From Burkholderiales bacterium (GTDB taxonomy: Bacteria; Pseudomonadota; Gammaproteobacteria; Burkholderiales; Burkholderiaceae_F), in contig JADJWR010000003.1 in assembly GCA_016716275.1 (NCBI GenBank), positions 930,001 through 994,000 on the forward strand: 64,000 bases of DNA. The letters are read 5' to 3'. The notes beneath the pieces were generated by a model, which saw only the letters and a program-made list of their open reading frames with translations, searched no databases and had not been told where the DNA came from. How positions within the stretch are numbered: the stretch's first letter is position 1; every line of letters begins with the position of its first letter. The position numbers and the translations under genes were made by a program. Shown here piece after piece: positions 8,854 through 19,492 of this stretch.

Positions 8854-9990
8854 ATGGCACTCGACAAGCTGTTTCACCTGATGGCCGAGAAGAACGCCTC
8901 GGATCTGTTCATTTCGGTCGGCTCGCCGGTCACCATCAAGATCAACGGCGTCTGCGTTCCGGTCAACCAGGAGCGGCTTTCGCCGGAGCAGGTGATCGGC
9001 CTGCTGGCCGAGCGGCTGAGCGACGCCCACTTTCGCGAGCTCGAGGAAGACCGCGAACTGAACCTCGGCCTGCCGGTGTCGGGCATCGGCAGCTTCCGCC
9101 TCAGCGCCTTCCTGCAGCGCGGCTCTGCTTCCGCCGTCATCCGCTTCATTCCGCACGACATCCCGAAGCTCGACGACCTGACGCTGCCGGAGATGCTCAA
9201 GGAACTGGTGATGGAAAAGCGCGGCCTGATCCTGGTGGTCGGTGCCGCCGGCTCCGGCAAGTCGACCACCATCGCCTCGATGCTCGATCACCGCAACGAG
9301 CTGATGAGCGGCCACATCCTGACCTTCGAGGATCCGATCGAGTTCCTGTTCCGCAACAAGAAGTCGATCGTCAACCAGCGCGAGATCGGCCACGACGCCA
9401 TCAGCCTGCAGGTAGCGATGAAGAACGCCATGCGGCAGGCGCCGGACGTGCTTTTCATCGGCGAGATCCGCGACCGCGACACCATGGGCGCCGCGCTTGC
9501 CTACTCGATGAGCGGCCACCTGGTGGTCGCCACGCTGCATGCCACCAACAGCGCGCATGCGCTGAACCGGGTGATCAGTTTCTACACGCCGGAGACGCGC
9601 CAGGCCCTGTTCCAGGACCTGGCCGCGTCGCTGAAGGCGATCGTCTCCCAGCGGCTGGTGCGCGCCAAACGCAGCGGTCGCACGCCGGCGGTGGAGATCC
9701 TGCTCAACGGCGGCCACATGGGCGACCTGATCGAGCGCGGCGACGTGCCGGCGATCAAGGAGGCAATGGAACGCAGCCTCGCCCCGGGCAGCCAGTCGTT
9801 CGAGCAGAGCCTGTACGTGCTGCTGCAGAAGGACCTGATCACCCGCGAGGATGCGCTCGGCGCCGCCGACTCGAAGAACAACCTGCTGTGGATGATCAAC
9901 AACGCCGGCAAGCTGCCGGCGGCGCAGGCGCCGGCGAGCAAGCAGGCGCCCGAGCCGTCCTCGTTCGCCGAGTTCACGCTGAACATCTGA
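8854..9990 (+). CDS. pilU: Type IV pilus retraction ATPase, PilU type of the PilT/PilU family
   Basis: This cytoplasmic hexameric ATPase drives or assists retraction of type IVa pili. The 378-residue product has an N-terminal PAS-like domain and a Walker A GAAGSGKS (residues 130-137). Conserved acidic boxes include TFEDPIEF and the Walker B region IGEIRDRDT, and the His box HLVVATLHATNSAHAL follows. PilU is preferred over PilT because the pilT-pilU pair is not adjacent here and the wording of the boxes is PilU-like, but the distinction is not certain. It lies between dapD and dapE, an arrangement I recall from betaproteobacteria. A GC-rich hairpin (8804-8825, GCGTA-AGC-TACGC core) sits 28 bp upstream of the ATG. 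Confidence 0.88.
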   Translation: MALDKLFHLMAEKNASDLFISVGSPVTIKINGVCVPVNQERLSPEQVIGLLAERLSDAHFRELEEDRELNLGLPVSGIGSFRLSAFLQRGSASAVIRFIPHDIPKLDDLTLPEMLKELVMEKRGLILVVGAAGSGKSTTIASMLDHRNELMSGHILTFEDPIEFLFRNKKSIVNQREIGHDAISLQVAMKNAMRQAPDVLFIGEIRDRDTMGAALAYSMSGHLVVATLHATNSAHALNRVISFYTPETRQALFQDLAASLKAIVSQRLVRAKRSGRTPAVEILLNGGHMGDLIERGDVPAIKEAMERSLAPGSQSFEQSLYVLLQKDLITREDALGAADSKNNLLWMINNAGKLPAAQAPASKQAPEPSSFAEFTLNI

Positions 9991-10088
9991 CCGCCGGACA
10001 GCGGTTATCCTTCCTCCCCCCGAGGAGGAATGCGCGGCGGCGCCGCTCTCAGGCGGTTCGCGCGCCGCGCCGAGGAAAGCGTTCCCCG

Positions 10089-11228
10089 ATGTCCGCAACA
10101 CTGCAACTCGCGCAGCAGTTGATCGCCTGCCGTTCGGTGACGCCCGAGGACGGCGGCTGCCAGTCGCTGATCGCCGGCCGCCTCGGGCCGCTGGGCTTCG
10201 CTGCCGAAACCATCGCCCGCAACGGAACCACCAACCTGTGGCTGCGCCGCGGCAGCAAGCCGCCGACCGTCGTCTTCGCCGGTCACACCGACGTGGTCCC
10301 GCCCGGGCCGCGCGAGCAGTGGGCCTCCGACCCGTTCGAGCCGGCCATCCGCGACGACCAGCTGTTCGGCCGGGGTGCCGCCGACATGAAGAGCTCGATC
10401 GCCGCCTTCGCAGTCGCCGCCGAGCAGTTCGTCCGCGCCCATCCGGCGCACGCCGGCTCGATCGCCCTGCTGCTTACCTCCGACGAAGAGGGACCGGCCA
10501 CCGACGGCACGGTGGCGGTCGTCGAGCGACTGACCGCTCGCGGCGAGCAGATCGACTACTGCATCGTCGGCGAGCCGACCTGCGTCGATCAGCTTGGCGA
10601 CATGATCAAGAACGGCCGCCGGGGCTCGCTGTCCGGCCGCCTGGTCGTTCGCGGCGTCCAGGGACATGTCGCCTATCCGCACCTGGCGCGCAATCCCGTC
10701 CACCAGGCGGCGCCGGCGCTGGCGGACCTGGCCGCCGAGGTGTGGGACCAGGGCAACGTCCATTTTCCGCCGACCACCTTCCAGGTCTCCAATGTCCGCG
10801 CGGGCACCGGCGCGCTGAACGTGATCCCGGGCACCTGCGAGGTCGAGTTCAACCTGCGCTTCGCGCCGGTGTCGACCGCCGCCGGGCTGATGGAGCGGAT
10901 CGAGCAGATGCTGCGGCGGCACGGGCTCGACTACGAGATCGCCTGGACCGTCGGTGCGCAGCCCTTCCTGACCGAGCCCGGACGGCTGAGCGAGGCGCTT
11001 TCGACGGCGATCGAACTGACCACCGGCCGGCGCCCGCAGCTGTCGACCACCGGCGGAACTTCCGACGGCCGCTTCATCGCGACGGTCTGCCCGCAGGTCG
11101 TCGAGTTCGGGCCGCCGAACGCGACCATCCACAAGGTCAACGAGTGCATCTGCCTCGCCGACCTCGACCCGCTGACGGACGTCTACCGGCGTACCCTCGA
11201 GCTCCTGCTGACGGAAACGGCACCATGA
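10089..11228 (+). CDS. dapE: Succinyl-diaminopimelate desuccinylase DapE
   Basis: DapE is a dizinc M20-family hydrolase that releases succinate from N-succinyl-L,L-DAP to give L,L-DAP for lysine and peptidoglycan. In the 379-residue product, H66 and D68 (VVFAGHTDVVPPG), D99 (GRGAADMKSS) and E133-E134 (TSDEEGPA) fit the metal and general-base positions. A dimerisation domain in the middle and a C-terminal GGTSDGRF segment complete the family pattern. The gene is separated from pilU by 98 bp that contain a 7-bp GC hairpin (10011-10030). Its stop codon overlaps the ATG of a 20-codon frame that leads to prmB. Confidence 0.96.
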   Translation: MSATLQLAQQLIACRSVTPEDGGCQSLIAGRLGPLGFAAETIARNGTTNLWLRRGSKPPTVVFAGHTDVVPPGPREQWASDPFEPAIRDDQLFGRGAADMKSSIAAFAVAAEQFVRAHPAHAGSIALLLTSDEEGPATDGTVAVVERLTARGEQIDYCIVGEPTCVDQLGDMIKNGRRGSLSGRLVVRGVQGHVAYPHLARNPVHQAAPALADLAAEVWDQGNVHFPPTTFQVSNVRAGTGALNVIPGTCEVEFNLRFAPVSTAAGLMERIEQMLRRHGLDYEIAWTVGAQPFLTEPGRLSEALSTAIELTTGRRPQLSTTGGTSDGRFIATVCPQVVEFGPPNATIHKVNECICLADLDPLTDVYRRTLELLLTETAP

Positions 11229-11287
11229 TCACGCTCGATCAGCCCGCCGGCCGGTTCGTCCGGCCTGGCGACAGGAACTCAAGATGA
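11225..11287 (+). CDS. Possible 20-residue coupling ORF between dapE and prmB
   Basis: A 20-codon frame exactly fills the gap between dapE and prmB. Its ATG overlaps the dapE stop as ATGA (11225-11228), and its TGA overlaps the prmB ATG as ATGA (11284-11287). Such double ATGA overlap is the geometry of translational re-initiation, so ribosomes finishing dapE could be carried to the prmB start. The peptide (begins MITLDQPAG) matches nothing I recognise and may simply be a relay. Translation is inferred from geometry only. Confidence 0.3.
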   Translation: MITLDQPAGRFVRPGDRNSR

Positions 11288-12177
11288 GCATCGACGCCCA
11301 GGCCAACCTGCGCACGATCCGCGACGTGCTTCGCTATGCCGTCACGCGGATGAACGAAGCCGGCGTCTTCTTCGGGCACGGGCAGGCCGACTCGGTCGAC
11401 GAAGCGCTGTTCCTGGTGCTGCGCTCGCTGCAGCTGCCGCTGGAGCGCGCCGACCTGTTCCTCGATGCGTTCCTCACCCACGCCGAGATCAACACCCTGC
11501 TGCAGGCGGTCGACCAGCGCGCGCGCAAGCGCGTGCCGGCCGCCTACATCCTGCGCGAAGCCTGGCTGCAGGGCTACAAGTTCTACGTCGACGAGCGGGT
11601 GATCGTTCCGCGCTCGTTCCTGGCCGAGCTGCTGAAGGACGGCCTCGCGCCATGGGTGCACAAGCCGGAGGCGGTAGCCGACCTGCTCGACATGTGCACC
11701 GGCTCCGGGTGCCTGGCGATCATCGCGGCGGACGTGTTCCCGCAGGCCCAGGTGGACGCGGCCGACATCTCGCCCGACGCGCTCGCGGTCGCCAGGCGCA
11801 ACATCGCCGACTACCAGATGGACCGGCGGGTCAGCCCGGTGCAGTCTGACCTGTACGGCGAGCTGCCGAGCAAGCGCTACGACATCATCCTGTGCAACCC
11901 GCCTTACGTCACCGACGAGTCGATGGCAGCGCTGCCGCGCGAGTACCAGCACGAGCCGAAGCTGTCGCTCGCCGGCGGCGCCGACGGAATGTCGATCGTC
12001 CGCCGCCTGGTGCGCGGCGCACGCGGCTACCTGAAGCGCGGCGGTCTGCTGTTCGTCGAGGTCGGCGGCGGCCGGGCGGCGGTCGAGCAGGCGTTGAAGG
12101 ATGTGCCGCTCACCTGGCTGACGACCAGCGACGGCGACGACACCGTGTTCTTGGCGAAGCAGGAAGAGCTGCCCTAG
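11284..12177 (+). CDS. prmB: Ribosomal protein L3 N5-glutamine methyltransferase PrmB
   Basis: PrmB methylates a glutamine side chain of ribosomal protein L3 using SAM. The 297-residue product has an N-terminal helical domain and the SAM-binding motif region DMCTGSGCLAI (about residues 136-146). The substrate-glutamine motif NPPY (residues 205-208) is shared by PrmB and PrmC/HemK. PrmB is chosen over PrmC because of the N-terminal sequence and because prmC normally sits next to prfA, which is absent here. The ATG overlaps the end of a 20-codon frame that bridges from dapE. Confidence 0.92.
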   Translation: MSIDAQANLRTIRDVLRYAVTRMNEAGVFFGHGQADSVDEALFLVLRSLQLPLERADLFLDAFLTHAEINTLLQAVDQRARKRVPAAYILREAWLQGYKFYVDERVIVPRSFLAELLKDGLAPWVHKPEAVADLLDMCTGSGCLAIIAADVFPQAQVDAADISPDALAVARRNIADYQMDRRVSPVQSDLYGELPSKRYDIILCNPPYVTDESMAALPREYQHEPKLSLAGGADGMSIVRRLVRGARGYLKRGGLLFVEVGGGRAAVEQALKDVPLTWLTTSDGDDTVFLAKQEELP

Positions 12178-12272
12178 CCACTGCCCGCCGACCGCTGGCC
12201 GAAAGCGCTCGCTGCAGCTGCGCCGGCGGGCGGGCCGGCCGAGGTCAGCCACCCGACGTTTAACATCCGCGC

Positions 12273-14176
<1,904 letters not shown>

Positions 14177-14180
<4 letters not shown>

Positions 14181-15376
14181 GCCAACCCCTCGCCGGTTTA
14201 CGCATCCTGGACCTGACGAGGCTGCTTCCCGGGCCGGCGCTCAGCATGCACCTGGCAGACCTTGGTGCCGACGTCATCAAGGTCGAGGACACCGGCGAAG
14301 GCGACTACATGCGCCGCTTCCCGCCGCTGGCGCGCAATGCCGAGGGCACCGAAGTCAATGCGGCGTTCGAGAACATCAACCGCGGCAAGCGCTCGATCTG
14401 CCTCGATCTGAAGCAGCCGCAGGGCCGCGACCTGTTGCTGCGCCTGGTCGACACCGCCGACGCGCTGATCGAAGGCTTCCGCCCCGGCGTGATGGACCGT
14501 CTCGGCCTCGGCTGGGAGGCATTGAGTCGGCGCAACGCAAGGCTGGTGTTCTGCTCGCTGACCGGCTACGGACAGACGGGCCCGCTGGCGCCGAAGGCCG
14601 GCCACGACCTGAACTACTGCGCGATGACCGGGGTGCTCGACCAGATCCGTGCCGACGGCGTGCCGGCGGTGCCGAACCTGCAGATCGGCGACCTGCTCGG
14701 CGGCACCCTGACCGCGCTCGCGGCGCTGCTTGCCGCCCTGCTCGGCGCGCAGCGCAGCGGCCGCGGCAGTCGTGTCGATGCGGCCATGACCGACGGTCTG
14801 CTCGTGCACCACATCTTTCCGCACGGCGATCTGGACGCCGGCCAGGTGCCCACCGCCGGCAGGACACTGCTCACCGGCGGCACGCCGTGTTACCGGATCT
14901 ACCGGACTGCCGACGACCGGCACCTGGCAGTCGGCGCGCTCGAACTGAAGTTCTGGCAGGCGTTCTGCGACGCCGCCGGTCTGGCCGATCTGCGCGACAA
15001 GCACTGGGCGCTCGGCCTGGCGCCCGGCAGCGCGGCCTCCGACGAGGTGACGCAGCGCGTCGCGGCGAGGATCCGGCAGAAATCCCGGACCGACTGGGAG
15101 TCGCTGTTTGCCGATGTCGACGCCTGTGTCACGCCGGTGCTGACGCCTGCGGAGGCGCTGGCCCACCCGCACCACCGCGCGCGCGAACTGGTCCATCGGC
15201 GCGGCGGCGTCACGGCGGTCGGCCCGCTGGCGGCGATCGACCGGCTCGCGATCGCCGAGGCGCCGTCGCCACGGGCCGGCGAGCACACGCGGGAACTGCT
15301 GTCCGAACTCGGCCTCGACGAAAGCGCCATCGCGGCAGCGCTCGCCGTGCGCGCGGCGGCCGGGGTCGACAGATGA
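14177..15376 (+). CDS. Family III CoA-transferase, alpha-methylacyl-CoA racemase-like
   Basis: This 399-residue protein belongs to the CaiB/BaiF family. The LPGPALSMHLADLGADVIKVE opening is typical of the family. It also carries the His-Asp pair expected of alpha-methylacyl-CoA racemases: H143 in GHDLNY and D172 in IGDLLGG. A racemase acting on 2-methyl-branched acyl-CoA, for example during branched fatty-acid or sterol breakdown, is therefore more likely than a true transferase. It starts at a GTG that overlaps the ABC-F stop (GTGA), and its own stop overlaps the next ATG (ATGA), so three genes are tightly coupled. The substrate is not determinable here. Confidence 0.82.
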
Positions 15377-16080
15377 CCGAGCGCCGCCGGCTGCTGCTGA
15401 TGCGCCACGGCGCGGTCGATTACTTCGATGCGCAGGGCCGCCCATACCCGCCCGACGACGTGCCCCTCACGTCGCAGGGAATCGCGCAGGCTCGCGCCGT
15501 CGGTGCGGCGCTCGCCGCCGACGGCATCCGGATCGACCGCGCGCTGACCAGCGGACTGGCGAGAACCCGCGAGACGGCACAGCAGGTGATCGAGGCGGCG
15601 CGGCTGGCGCTGTCGATCGAGCACTGGTCGGATCTGCAGGAGATCCGCGGCGGCAGGCTGTCGGCGATTCGCGACGACGATCTGCGCGACGCCTTCATCG
15701 CCGCCTTCGAAGGGCCGGTGCCGCCTGAGACCCGTTTCCTGGGCGGCGAGACGATCGGCGAGCTGACCGACCGCGTGCTGCCCGCCCTGCAGCGGCTGCT
15801 CGCCGACAGTGGCTGGGACACCGCGCTGCTGGTTGCGCACGGCGGCGTGAACCGCGCCGTCCTGTCCTGGTTCCTCACCGGCCGGCACCAGTTCCTGGGC
15901 GGGCTGGCGCAGGACGCCGGTTGCCTGAACGTGATCGACGTCGGCGCCACGCCGGCCACCAGCGTCGTTCGGGTGGTCAACTTCTGCCCGCTGGACACGT
16001 TGCGTACCGAAACCCGCCTGTCGACGATGGAAGAGCTGCTGCACAAGTACCTGAAGCTGCGCGCCCGCAGCGAGGCCTGA
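15373..16080 (+). CDS. Histidine phosphatase family protein
   Basis: The 235-residue product shows the phosphoglycerate-mutase-like histidine phosphatase fold. The catalytic RHG motif lies at residues 11-13 (LLMRHGAVDY), with a second arginine in TSGLARTRETA. The general-acid glutamate region (LQEIRGG) and the second catalytic histidine (VAHGGVNR) follow. It is coupled by ATGA overlap to the racemase-like gene and followed 16 bp later by an acyl-CoA-associated kinase. Pairing a phosphatase with a kinase suggests both act on one small phosphorylated metabolite, but that is inference; the substrate cannot be read from the sequence. Confidence 0.85.
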   Translation: MTERRRLLLMRHGAVDYFDAQGRPYPPDDVPLTSQGIAQARAVGAALAADGIRIDRALTSGLARTRETAQQVIEAARLALSIEHWSDLQEIRGGRLSAIRDDDLRDAFIAAFEGPVPPETRFLGGETIGELTDRVLPALQRLLADSGWDTALLVAHGGVNRAVLSWFLTGRHQFLGGLAQDAGCLNVIDVGATPATSVVRVVNFCPLDTLRTETRLSTMEELLHKYLKLRARSEA

Positions 16081-16096
16081 CGGCATTGCGACGACG

Positions 16097-17146
16097 ATGA
16101 GCCAACTGCAGGAAGTCACCGAGCGCCACCGCTTCGACGCCGATCGCCTTGCCGACTACCTGGCCGGACAGCTGCCCGGCTTCGTCGGACCGCTGACGGT
16201 CAGGCAGTTCCAGGGTGGGCAATCGAATCCGACCTATCTGCTGTCGACGCCGGGCAGGCGCTACGTGATGCGCAGCAAGCCCGGGCCGGCGGCCAGGCTG
16301 CTTGCCTCGGCGCACGCCATCGAACGCGAGTTCCGCGTGATGCGCGCGCTGGCCTCGCAGGACGTCCCGGTGCCCGACGTGCTCCTGCTGTGCGAGGACG
16401 AATCGGTGATCGGCCGCGCCTTCTTCGTGATGGAGCACATCGACGGGCGCATCCTGTGGGATCCGTCGCTGCCCGGGCTGGCGCCGGCCGAGCGCGCCGC
16501 CGTCTACGACGAGATGAACCGCGTCATCGCCGCGCTGCACGCGGTCGACGTGGAGGCAGCCGGCCTGGCCGATTACGGCAAGGCCGGCAACTATTTCGCC
16601 CGTCAGATCGGCCGCTGGAGCAAGCAGTACCGCGCCTCCGAGACCGCGCCGATCGACGCCATGGACCGACTGATCGAGTGGCTGCCGGCGAACGTGCCGG
16701 CGGGTGACGAGACCACCGTGGTGCACGGCGACTTTCGTCTTGACAACCTGATCTTCGATCCGGCGCAGGCGCGCGTGCTGGCCGTCATCGACTGGGAACT
16801 GTCGACGCTCGGCCATCCGCTGGCGGACTTTTCGTACCTGTGCATGAGCTGGCACATCCCGCCGGGCGCCTTTCGCGGCATCGCCGGCCTCGACCACGCG
16901 GCGCTGGGCATCCCCTCGGAGGCCGGGTTCATCGATCGCTACTGCCGGCGGACCGGCCGCGTCGGGATCGAGCACTGGGATTTCTACCTCGCCTACAACC
17001 TGTTCCGTATCGCGGCAATCCTGCAGGGCGTCTACAAGCGCGCGCTCGACGGCATGGCAAGCGCCGACAACGCCGCGGCCGCAGGCGGCAATGCGCGGAC
17101 CCTGGCGGAGATCGGCTGGCGCTACGCGCGCAGGTCCGCCGCCTGA
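16097..17146 (+). CDS. APH-fold phosphotransferase, ACAD10/11 N-terminal kinase type
   Basis: The 349-residue product has the aminoglycoside-phosphotransferase/choline-kinase fold. Catalytic-loop motif VVHGDFRLDNLIF and the metal-binding motif VIDWELSTLGHPLAD are present. Early segments GGQSNPTYLL and YVMRSKP match the nucleotide-binding lobe. The wording is that of the kinase domain fused to acyl-CoA dehydrogenase in ACAD10/ACAD11, and related to LvaA of levulinate catabolism, enzymes known to phosphorylate 4-hydroxyacyl-CoA. No dehydrogenase domain is fused and none lies nearby. It closes the plus-strand run that began with prmB and the ABC-F gene. A role in hydroxyacyl-CoA metabolism rather than antibiotic resistance is the best inference. 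Confidence 0.83.
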   Translation: MSQLQEVTERHRFDADRLADYLAGQLPGFVGPLTVRQFQGGQSNPTYLLSTPGRRYVMRSKPGPAARLLASAHAIEREFRVMRALASQDVPVPDVLLLCEDESVIGRAFFVMEHIDGRILWDPSLPGLAPAERAAVYDEMNRVIAALHAVDVEAAGLADYGKAGNYFARQIGRWSKQYRASETAPIDAMDRLIEWLPANVPAGDETTVVHGDFRLDNLIFDPAQARVLAVIDWELSTLGHPLADFSYLCMSWHIPPGAFRGIAGLDHAALGIPSEAGFIDRYCRRTGRVGIEHWDFYLAYNLFRIAAILQGVYKRALDGMASADNAAAAGGNARTLAEIGWRYARRSAA

Positions 17147-17450
17147 ACGTGCTCGAAGGTCGTCTTCCCTCGCCGGAAGCGTCGGCCTCGGTCGCGTCTC
17201 CGGTCCTGGATCTCGGCCGACAGTTGTTTTTTTGCGACAGCCCTGATGAGCATCCGCCGGTCGGGATCGGCTGGCCGCCTGCTGCGCGGGCGGCCAGCCG
17301 CCGCCGCGAGAGCGCGCCCTCCAGCAGAAATCTGCCGCGGCGCGTCATCCAAATGCAAAAATACGCGTTGATGCCTACGCAGTATTAGTTAGCTCGAGCA
17401 CAACACCACCGGCCGGCCCGACACGTGGACCGCCGAAGCGGGAGAACAAG
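17147..17450 (+). other. 304-bp non-coding gap before the glycan locus
   Basis: No coding potential is seen. From left to right it holds a candidate terminator (17181-17233), a perfect 11-bp GC hairpin (17269-17279 with 17289-17299, 9-nt loop), and an unusually AT-rich patch at about 17351-17395. The patch stands out against the GC-rich surroundings and is the likely promoter area for uxs and the genes after it, but I found no pair of good -35/-10 hexamers with 16-18 bp spacing. A GGAG precedes the TTG start at 17451. Confidence 0.5.
17181..17233 (+). terminator. Candidate Rho-independent terminator after the kinase gene
   Basis: A 7-bp perfect inverted repeat (GTCGGCC 17181-17187, GGCCGAC 17215-17221) is followed five bases later by seven T residues (17227-17233). 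The 27-nt loop is long for an intrinsic terminator, which lowers confidence. Its place 35 bp after the 16097-17146 stop is right for ending that operon. Confidence 0.35.
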
Positions 17451-18461
<1,011 letters not shown>

Positions 18462-18468
18462 CGGGCTC

Positions 18469-19482
18469 ATGCGCAGCGGCGTGCGCAGCGTTCTCGTCAC
18501 CGGAGGCGCAGGCTACATCGGCAGCCACACCTGCAAGGCGCTGGCGGCCGCCGGCTATTCGCCGGTTGCCCTCGACAGCCTGGTCCAGGGGCACCGCTGG
18601 GCGGTCCGCTGGGGCCCCTTCGAGAGAGCCGACCTCGCCGATCGGCAGGCCGTCGAGCAGATCCTGCGCCGTCACGACATCGGCGCCGTGATCCACTTCG
18701 CCGCCTATGCGTACGTCGGCGAGTCGATGACCGACCCGGGCAAGTACTTCCGCAACAACGTCGCCGGCACGCTGAACCTGCTCGAGGCGATGCGCGCCAC
18801 CGGCGTCGGGCGGATCGTCTTCTCCTCGACCTGCGCCACCTACGGCGTGCCGGAGGCGGTGCCGATCGGCGAAGACCACCCGCAGCGGCCGATCAATCCC
18901 TATGGCGAGTCGAAGCTCTTCATCGAGCGCACCTTGCACTGGAATGCGGTGGCGCACGGTCTGCACTGGATGGCGCTGCGCTACTTCAACGCCGCCGGTG
19001 CCGATCCGGACGGCGAGATCGGCGAGGACCACGACCCGGAGACGCACCTGATCCCGCTGGCGATCGAGGCGGCGCTCGACCGGCGGCGGGAACTGCAGGT
19101 GATGGGTACCGACTACCCGACGCCCGACGGCACGGCCATCCGCGACTACGTGCACGTCACCGACCTCGCCGACGCCCACGTGCGCGCGCTGCGTCACCTG
19201 CAGGCGAACGGCGACAGCGGCGCGCTGAACCTGGGCACCGGCCGCGGCCACTCGGTGCGGGAAGTCATTGCCATGGTCGAGCGGGTCACCGGCCGCAGGA
19301 TCGACGCGCGCGACGTCGCGCGACGCGCCGGGGATCCGCCGGCGCTGGTGGCGGCGCCCGGTCGGGCGCGCGAGCTGCTGGGCTGGGAGCCTCGTTGGTC
19401 CAGCCTCGAGACCATCGTGCAGACCGCGTGCCGCTGGCACCTCGCGCGCAGGTCGGAGACCACGGCGCGCGCCGCGGCCTGA
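18469..19482 (+). CDS. GalE-like UDP-sugar 4-epimerase
   Basis: The 337-residue product is a NAD-dependent extended SDR of the UDP-glucose 4-epimerase group. It has GGAGYIGSHTCKAL at the N-terminus, the catalytic serine and YxxxK in FSSTCATYG and NPYGESK, and LRYFNAAGADPDGEIGE. TPDGTAIRDYVHVTDLA is diagnostic of GalE-type 4-epimerases. Because it directly follows a UDP-xylose synthase, it could instead interconvert UDP-xylose and UDP-arabinose (Uxe activity, known for such paired genes in rhizobia). Sequence reading alone cannot decide between hexose and pentose substrates, so no gene symbol is given. Confidence 0.88.
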   Translation: MRSGVRSVLVTGGAGYIGSHTCKALAAAGYSPVALDSLVQGHRWAVRWGPFERADLADRQAVEQILRRHDIGAVIHFAAYAYVGESMTDPGKYFRNNVAGTLNLLEAMRATGVGRIVFSSTCATYGVPEAVPIGEDHPQRPINPYGESKLFIERTLHWNAVAHGLHWMALRYFNAAGADPDGEIGEDHDPETHLIPLAIEAALDRRRELQVMGTDYPTPDGTAIRDYVHVTDLADAHVRALRHLQANGDSGALNLGTGRGHSVREVIAMVERVTGRRIDARDVARRAGDPPALVAAPGRARELLGWEPRWSSLETIVQTACRWHLARRSETTARAAA

Positions 19483-19492
19483 GGATCCGTCG

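Noticed and set aside
10030..10122. A 30-codon ORF after a GAGGAGG sequence upstream of dapE
   Set aside because: The Shine-Dalgarno-like run ends only one or two bases before the ATG, too close for initiation. The frame runs into dapE in another frame and the peptide looks random.
17269..17299. The perfect 11-bp GC hairpin as a terminator
   Set aside because: No T-rich tract follows it on either strand, so it was recorded as a hairpin in the intergenic region only.
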